Translations under genes and position numbers: made by a program | Part shown: positions 23,223 through 27,565 of the stretch, one piece after another | Layout of the letters: every line of letters starts with the position of its first letter | Position numbering within the stretch: position 1 is the stretch's first letter | IMG/VR virus record: IMGVR_UViG_3300037101_000256 | Span: 1-27,565 of that record | DNA: 27,565 bases | Direction: 5' to 3' (one strand) | Origin: a virus | Notes under the pieces: generated by a model | The model's input: the letters and a program-made list of their open reading frames with translations, nothing else | Databases searched by the model: none | Told to the model about the DNA's origin: nothing

Positions 23223-23269
23223 GTGATATAATTAGCAGTCCATTGTGTTCGGCTGGTAGCTCATGGTCA
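23223..23269. other. attR: right recombination junction of the inserted element
   Basis: The element arm GTGATATAATTAGCAGTCC (23223-23241), 3 bases, then the GTGTT core (23245-23249), then coat-gene sequence from 23250. The element arm is the imperfect reverse complement of the attL inner arm (14 of 19). In the integrated state the coat gene reads through the core and gains only three foreign codons (Met-Asp-Cys) before a stop. Confidence 0.8.
23227..23232 (+). promoter_or_regulatory. Outward-facing TATAAT inside attR
   Basis: A perfect -10 hexamer lies in the right att arm, pointing rightward. No good -35 is seen at the usual distance. In the excised circle it would lie 57 bases before the serine recombinase start; when integrated it would read antisense into the coat gene. 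Confidence 0.25.
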
Positions 23270-24077
23270 CCCGCATACCGAAATTGCCCAGTTCGGCGTA
23301 TTCCGCAATCGCGCCCGTTCCCGGCAGCGGCTGCGGCAACCGGCGGACCACCAGCCCGATCGCGTTCTTCGTGAACGCCAGGTTGTGCGTCGTCACCGGG
23401 TTGCCACCCGTTTTCGGCACCCACTGAGAACGGAAAACGAAGAAGTCTTTCACCCTCCCCACCGTCCCGTCGATCAGCGCGCGCAATCCGGCGTCGCCCG
23501 CCGTCTGGAACTCGCTGAACCGCGGTATCTGCCGCCAGGCCGAATACGCGGCCGCGTCCACCACGATGAACTTCTGGTCGGTGGACGGGACCTTCGCCAG
23601 AAACAGAGCCGTCTCCGCCGCATCGATCGTGGCCTCGGTGATCGCCGAGCCCGCCGTTCCCACCGTCGGGTTCAGCGTGAATCCGGCATACAGCGAAAGC
23701 AGATCGCTCTCGATCCTCTGTGCGATCGCCGCCACCGCCGGCTGCATGTAGACCTTCATCAGGTCCGGGACCGCCAGCACCTTGGTCACGTCCGGAATCT
23801 GGAAAGTCGCTTCCACGTGTGTGTTGAGCACAATCTGGGCGTTCCCCAGCGGCGGGTTCTGAGGCTGCACCAATCCGGTCCCGTCGATGATGTTGTTCGC
23901 CACCATCACCGGCGGAATCGGTACATTAATCGTGTCCCCGGCCTGCGCCAGAACCGGTTCGTAATCTCGATTGACCAGGTTCCCCATCACGAGGTTCCCC
24001 ACCAGTACCGGCAATGCTTCCGCCGCCACCAGCTTGACAATCGCAGTCGCGACGTTTGCTGAAGTAATAACTGCCAT
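23232..24077 (-). CDS. P22-type coat (major capsid) protein, truncated by the insertion
   Basis: 281 aa as it stands, of which the last three (MDC) come from the inserted element. The undisturbed protein would be about 304 aa ending in VQVQT. AAGGAG precedes the ATG. The N-terminal pattern (LPVLVGNLVMGNLVNRDYEPVLAQAGDTINVPIPP) and the absence of a maturation protease, with a scaffold gene directly upstream, suggest the P22 coat family. Loss of the C-terminal 26 residues, including FTVDTLYGCGVLQ, probably prevents capsid assembly; this is inferred. The intact gene would be the main shell protein of the virion. Confidence 0.82.
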   Translation of the reverse strand: MAVITSANVATAIVKLVAAEALPVLVGNLVMGNLVNRDYEPVLAQAGDTINVPIPPVMVANNIIDGTGLVQPQNPPLGNAQIVLNTHVEATFQIPDVTKVLAVPDLMKVYMQPAVAAIAQRIESDLLSLYAGFTLNPTVGTAGSAITEATIDAAETALFLAKVPSTDQKFIVVDAAAYSAWRQIPRFSEFQTAGDAGLRALIDGTVGRVKDFFVFRSQWVPKTGGNPVTTHNLAFTKNAIGLVVRRLPQPLPGTGAIAEYAELGNFGMRVTMSYQPNTMDC

Positions 24078-24180
24078 CTGTTCTCCTTACTGTTTGTTGC
24101 TGCCGGCCGGTCGGGGTCCGTGCGCGGGGCCCGCGCCTTCGATGGCGCGGTCGTTTGCGCTCCCCGTTTTGGCCGTCCTT

Positions 24181-24732
24181 CTAACGCCCGCGCAGGCTCT
24201 GTGAGGCCACCCGCACGATTTCCTCTCGCACGCGCCGCATTTCCTCCGCGTCCATGCCAGGACGAATACGCTCCAGGTCCACCGTCTCACGGCTGGCCCC
24301 TGGCGCTTTCGGCGTCGCCGAGAGCCCGCTCCCGCCCGCAATCCGCGCCGGCAGGAATTCCGGATTTTCCGCCACGAACGCGGCCAGATAGTCCTTCACG
24401 GAGGTTTCCCCGCCGTCCGTTTTCGCCACCAGCCGCCCGTCGTCGGCCCGTACGACCGCGTCCTGCACGGCTTTGAACGCCAGGTCGAGCTTCGCCACGC
24501 CCAGCCGCTGCAGTTCGGCTCGCACCGCCGAACCCCGCTCCGCTTCCTCCGCCACGCGCCGGCTGCGCTTGTTCTCTTCCACTAATTCGTTCACCCGGCG
24601 TTCCAATTGCTCCCGCCGCTTGCGCTCTTCCTGCAGTTCCGCCTTGTGGGCCGGTTCGCTCTTGGCTTGCTCCTGGCCTACGAACTCGTGGATCGCTTGC
24701 CGCACGATCGCTTGCACGTCGATTTCTTCCAT
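24181..24732 (-). CDS. Capsid scaffolding protein
   Basis: 183 aa (MEEIDVQAIVRQAIHEFVGQEQAKSE...). ATG at 24732 has a perfect AGGAGG upstream; the long frame from 25428 is a shadow over the portal gene. Residues ~25-75 form a strongly charged coiled coil (LQEERKRREQLERRVNELVEENKRSRRVAEEAERG), and the C-terminus is short, helical and basic (RRVREEIVRVASQSLRGR), as in scaffold proteins that bind coat. It lies between portal and coat, the expected place. No protease motif is visible. Confidence 0.75.
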   Translation of the reverse strand: MEEIDVQAIVRQAIHEFVGQEQAKSEPAHKAELQEERKRREQLERRVNELVEENKRSRRVAEEAERGSAVRAELQRLGVAKLDLAFKAVQDAVVRADDGRLVAKTDGGETSVKDYLAAFVAENPEFLPARIAGGSGLSATPKAPGASRETVDLERIRPGMDAEEMRRVREEIVRVASQSLRGR

Positions 24733-24794
24733 AACCCTCCTCGCTCCTATCCCCAACCTGGCCTGCCGATCCAACCCGGGACTTTTCACCCCGT

Positions 24795-26165
24795 CTACGC
24801 CCGATCGATCTCCTCCGCCACCTGGTTCTTGATCTCTTGCCGCGCGTCGCACAGGTACTGGAAAGCCAGCCTCTTGAATATCTGCTTCTTCAAGGTCTCC
24901 GACCCAATCCCCAAATCGAGGAGCTTCTTCGCGTCGTCCAGTTCCGTGCCGTAGTCCTGAATGTCGAATTCGTCCAGACCCGAAACCTCGATGGAGATCT
25001 CGTCCCGTCGCGCCGCCGCGATGGCCCACAGCACCTGCTTCATGGCCTCTTTCACCATGTCGCCGTATGCTCTCAGAACCTCCTCCGTGATGCTGAAGTC
25101 TATCTGCTTGCTGAGCGCCGACTGCCGTTGCGCTCCCGCCGACGACCCGCCCGCCTGCGCCATCGCATAGCACACCCGGTAGATCTCGTCCTTCAGCGCC
25201 ACCAGGTTGTCGGCCGCGATCTGGTAGACCTTCCCCTCCGGCTCCGTCCATCCGAAGCGGTCTTGCGGCCCCAGTTGGATGTAGTAGGATTCCCCCACTA
25301 CCTGGCTGAACTCCCTCTCCGAATACACCACCGGGCTGGCGAACAGCCCCATCGTCAGCGCCCACCCGAGCGCATTCGATTTGTTGAAGTGTTCCAGTTG
25401 CAGCAGCGCCGCCTTGTTCATCAGCCACAACCCCTCGCTCGCTTCCATCCGGAACAGCGGAACCCGCTGCTCGGCCGCCAGCCCGTGCCGCCCCTCATCC
25501 ACCAGATCGATCTCGCTCGAGTCGTTGCCCTGCCGGAATATCTGAAAGCGCTCGCGATCGTAGTAAATCCACCGCGTCTCCCGTTCGCACTTCGCGTCCG
25601 TGACTTTCGATTGCTGCAGGCAGGATGTCCGAATAACCGCCCACTCCAGCCCGCCGCTCGCGTCGTAATTCCAGTTGATGACGTCCTCCGCCCCGTAGTC
25701 CACCAGGAATGCGCGCGATCTGCCGGATGCATCCTCTCCCGCGCGGGTCAGCGCCCGCCCGCTCGCTCGCGGGAAATCCACCACAATGTAGCTGCATCCG
25801 CACACCAGTGTTTGTATGAACTGCCGCCGGAAGAACTGGTGCAGGTTCGTTCCGTTCCGGTCGCAGTCGTCGGTCAGAAGGCTGTAGAAGCTCCTCGCCG
25901 CGGCGTCGTTCCCTTCGAATAGCAGCATCGGCTCGCGCCGCATCAGCGTGGCGGCGTACCAATCGATCACCGAGCCGATGTAGTTCTCGTAGAACACCCT
26001 GCTCAGCCGCTCGCCGTATATGTCCCTCGGCTCCTTGTGCCTCGGCACGAGATACTCCGATGCGCTCTGCCTCAGGCGCTCGCCGCCCGCGTACAGGTCC
26101 TTGTACCGCTTCCACATCGCTTTCCGCGCGACGTACTCCGGATGCTCGCGATTGATGTTCTGCAT
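24795..26165 (-). CDS. Phage portal protein
   Basis: 456 aa from ATG at 26165, which has GAGGGGG immediately upstream; the frame continues to 26438 but that part overlaps hairpins and the terminase end. Features fit portal families such as DUF4055: MWKRYKDLYAGGERLRQSASEYL, VDWYAATLMRREPML, IQTLVCGCSYIVVDFPR, ALLQLEHFNKSNALGWALTM, QIAADNLVALKDEIYRV, and a long C-terminal helix region. It forms the dodecameric ring through which DNA enters, working with the terminase encoded just upstream. Confidence 0.85.
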   Translation of the reverse strand: MQNINREHPEYVARKAMWKRYKDLYAGGERLRQSASEYLVPRHKEPRDIYGERLSRVFYENYIGSVIDWYAATLMRREPMLLFEGNDAAARSFYSLLTDDCDRNGTNLHQFFRRQFIQTLVCGCSYIVVDFPRASGRALTRAGEDASGRSRAFLVDYGAEDVINWNYDASGGLEWAVIRTSCLQQSKVTDAKCERETRWIYYDRERFQIFRQGNDSSEIDLVDEGRHGLAAEQRVPLFRMEASEGLWLMNKAALLQLEHFNKSNALGWALTMGLFASPVVYSEREFSQVVGESYYIQLGPQDRFGWTEPEGKVYQIAADNLVALKDEIYRVCYAMAQAGGSSAGAQRQSALSKQIDFSITEEVLRAYGDMVKEAMKQVLWAIAAARRDEISIEVSGLDEFDIQDYGTELDDAKKLLDLGIGSETLKKQIFKRLAFQYLCDARQEIKNQVAEEIDRA

Positions 26166-26183
26166 GTCCCCCTCTGTAAGTGG

Positions 26184-26252
26184 GACAGACCATCGCTTGT
26201 CGTGGTCTGTCATGCCCGAGTGTGAAACGGATCGTCGCTTATCGTGGTCCGT
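26184..26252. repeat. Tandem REP-like hairpins between terminase and portal genes
   Basis: Two related ~27-base units. The first has a perfect 9-bp stem GACAGACCA/TGGTCTGTC (26184-26192 and 26203-26211); the second is ACGGATC/GGTCCGT (26227-26233 and 26246-26252) with one G-T pair. Both share the loop core TCGCTT. They resemble short repeats seen in acidobacterial genomes. Confidence 0.55.
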
Positions 26253-26263
26253 CCCGCCGCGCT

Positions 26264-27565
26264 CTACAACAGCCTTCTGGGCTGTTCCCCCACCGGCGCC
26301 GACGATCTGCATTCCTGCCAAACCATGTAGCCCAGCGCGTCCGAAAGGTGCGTCCGCATGCGGTCGCGCTCCTTGTCGATCTGCCCGCTGTCCGCTTTGT
26401 ACATCACCTGCTCGAAATCCTTGATCAGGTCCTTGCACTTGCCATCCACCAGCAGGTCGACCCGCCCCGCCGCCGTCCGCAGTTTCGCGTTCATCAGGTT
26501 GACGCGCAGCCTCACGCCCGGGTTGGAGTGCGGCGTGCGATGCTGCGTCGTCAGGTTCGAGTGCGCCCGAAAATACTCCTGGAGCATTTCGTAGTCCGAT
26601 GCCCCGGATGTCATCTGGTGGTGTCCCGATGCGTCTCCGAACACCACCACGTCCGCCCGATGCTTCCCGTACCGCGCCAGAAACTCGGCGCAGGCTTCAT
26701 GCGTGGTTCCATGCCGGATCACGATCTCGTCCAGCACGCTCACCTGTCCGTGCGCCATTTGCGCCACCACCGACGACATCGGGTCCACGTTAAAGTCCAG
26801 CGCCCAAAAAAGCGGCAGATAGGGATCTATCTTCAGTTCCTTCACGTGCGTGGTCCTGTCGAAGGCCGCGTACACCCGCGTGCCCTCCAGGCTCAGGTAC
26901 TCGCCCAGCGCCTCCTGTTGGAAGAAGCGTTCGTCGTAGCTTCCTCGCAACTGCTCGTAGTAATCCGGGATTTTGTCCAGCAGAAACCGGTTCTCGTAAG
27001 GCTTCGCGATCACCGTATCGTAGCCGCGCACGCGGTCCGCTAGGAACTTCCGGTAGACCCAGTCGTAACCCTTCGGCGTCCACACCGCGAACCCGCACAG
27101 CCGCTTCGCCCGCGGATCCCGCAAGCGGCCTTCCAGCCGAAGCCACGCCTCTTCCTGCGTGTAGGTCAGCTCGTCCAGCCCGAACCACGCCAGGTTCGTT
27201 CCCCTCAGCCGCTCGAATTCGTCCACCGGCCGGAACAGTATCCGCGAACCGGTGTCCTTCATTCGCAGCGTGTTCTCGGCTTTGTTGTGCTCGAACGGAA
27301 TTTCGTTCGAATCCAGAATTTCCAATAGCGTCGCCTGCGTCGCGTCCCGCAGCATCGGGTACGTCGGCGCGCCCAACAGGCCCAGACGCCCCGGATTCAT
27401 ATAGCTCAGCCGCACCGCTTCCTGGCACAGGGCCTGGCTTTTGCCGCTGCCGATGGGCCCCGAAAACCCCTTGAACCTGGCCCCCGATTCGTGGAATCTC
27501 CGCTGCGAAGGCAGCGGCGTATACTCTATTCCCCTGAGTTTGACGGCTCCGTCGGTTCGACCCAT
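26264..27565 (-). CDS. Terminase large subunit
   Basis: 433 aa, beginning with an ATG at the very edge of the window, so the true start could lie further upstream. Walker A GPIGSGKS is at 36-43 and Walker B WFGLDE ends at Asp131-Glu132. The nuclease domain has the three acidic sites expected of the RNase H-like fold: Asp257 (WALDFNVDP), Asp311 (VVFGDASG) and Asp409 (HLSDALGY). It packages phage DNA into the procapsid through the portal. All key residues are intact, so the packaging enzyme is not the defect in this prophage. The small subunit is not in the window. Confidence 0.93.
   Translation of the reverse strand: MGRTDGAVKLRGIEYTPLPSQRRFHESGARFKGFSGPIGSGKSQALCQEAVRLSYMNPGRLGLLGAPTYPMLRDATQATLLEILDSNEIPFEHNKAENTLRMKDTGSRILFRPVDEFERLRGTNLAWFGLDELTYTQEEAWLRLEGRLRDPRAKRLCGFAVWTPKGYDWVYRKFLADRVRGYDTVIAKPYENRFLLDKIPDYYEQLRGSYDERFFQQEALGEYLSLEGTRVYAAFDRTTHVKELKIDPYLPLFWALDFNVDPMSSVVAQMAHGQVSVLDEIVIRHGTTHEACAEFLARYGKHRADVVVFGDASGHHQMTSGASDYEMLQEYFRAHSNLTTQHRTPHSNPGVRLRVNLMNAKLRTAAGRVDLLVDGKCKDLIKDFEQVMYKADSGQIDKERDRMRTHLSDALGYMVWQECRSSAPVGEQPRRLL

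Larger units (their letters stand above)
7162..23249. mobile_element. 16 kb serine-recombinase integrative element inserted in the coat gene
   Basis: The element is bounded by a 5-bp GTGTT shared core at 7162-7166 and 23245-23249, giving 16,083 bp between equivalent points. Evidence for integration is that the coat gene is split cleanly and in phase, a large serine recombinase lies directly inside the left end, and the inner ends form an imperfect palindrome. The cargo has lower GC than the flanks and is not phage-structural: small regulators, a probable large RNA, an orphan methyltransferase, a tyrosine recombinase, a type I restriction-modification system and an OLD nuclease. No conjugation or replication genes are visible, so transfer would depend on other elements, such as phage or plasmid. 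Confidence 0.88.

Noticed and set aside
1-27565. Gene transfer agent cluster
   Set aside because: The short tape measure and the DUF2460/hub order recall GTAs, but the P22-type coat with scaffold and lack of a capsid protease do not fit known GTAs.
1-27565. CRISPR arrays and tRNA genes
   Set aside because: No regularly spaced repeats and no tRNA cloverleaf pattern were seen, including at the junctions.

Overview
The window is a GC-rich prophage structural module, all on the minus strand, split by a 16 kb integrated element of visibly lower GC content. The host is probably an acidobacterium of the Solibacter/Bryobacter type. That is an inference from the two small zinc-finger proteins (DLERY...EEHLL..C..C), the ENLRLRAETDQALLDFIRTDLDLC-type hypothetical, and the short GC-rich hairpins between phage genes.

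Phage module, read from right to left: terminase large subunit (27565-26264), portal (26165-24795), scaffold (24732-24181), P22-type coat protein (24077 down to 23250, then interrupted), a small head protein (6960-6634), a head-tail protein (6627-5851), a probable tail-completion protein (5851-5351), a tail-tube-like protein (5349-4174), a tail assembly chaperone with a -1 frameshift extension (4052-3675 and 3678-3328), a very short tape-measure candidate (3359-2727), two related distal-tail proteins (2724-2365 and 2362-1580) and a tail hub running off the left edge (1596-1). Genes are tightly packed with good Shine-Dalgarno sites, which suggests one late operon of a siphovirus-like particle.

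The inserted element (about 7162-23249) sits inside the coat gene. The last 26 codons plus stop are at 7080-7166 and the rest is at 23250-24077. Joining the two flanks at the shared 5-bp GTGTT core restores one open frame (...SYQPNT|LAQQFTVDTLYG...). Just inside the left junction is a large serine recombinase (7206-8690), and the two inner ends form an imperfect palindrome as expected for attP. The integrated state should therefore give a truncated coat protein, and exact excision should repair it.

Cargo, left to right: a three-gene minus-strand operon of small proteins (RHH regulator first), about 1 kb without convincing genes that folds like a large plus-strand structured RNA (9682-10720), an orphan N4C/N6A methyltransferase, a tyrosine recombinase with a promoter/operator, an RHH protein plus a complete type I restriction-modification system (hsdM-hsdS-hsdR), an OLD-family ATPase/TOPRIM nuclease, and three small acidobacterial-type genes near the right end. 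The element is thus an anti-phage defence island that disables the prophage carrying it. The two points most worth pursuing are the capsid-interrupting, potentially reversible insertion and the uncharacterised large RNA.
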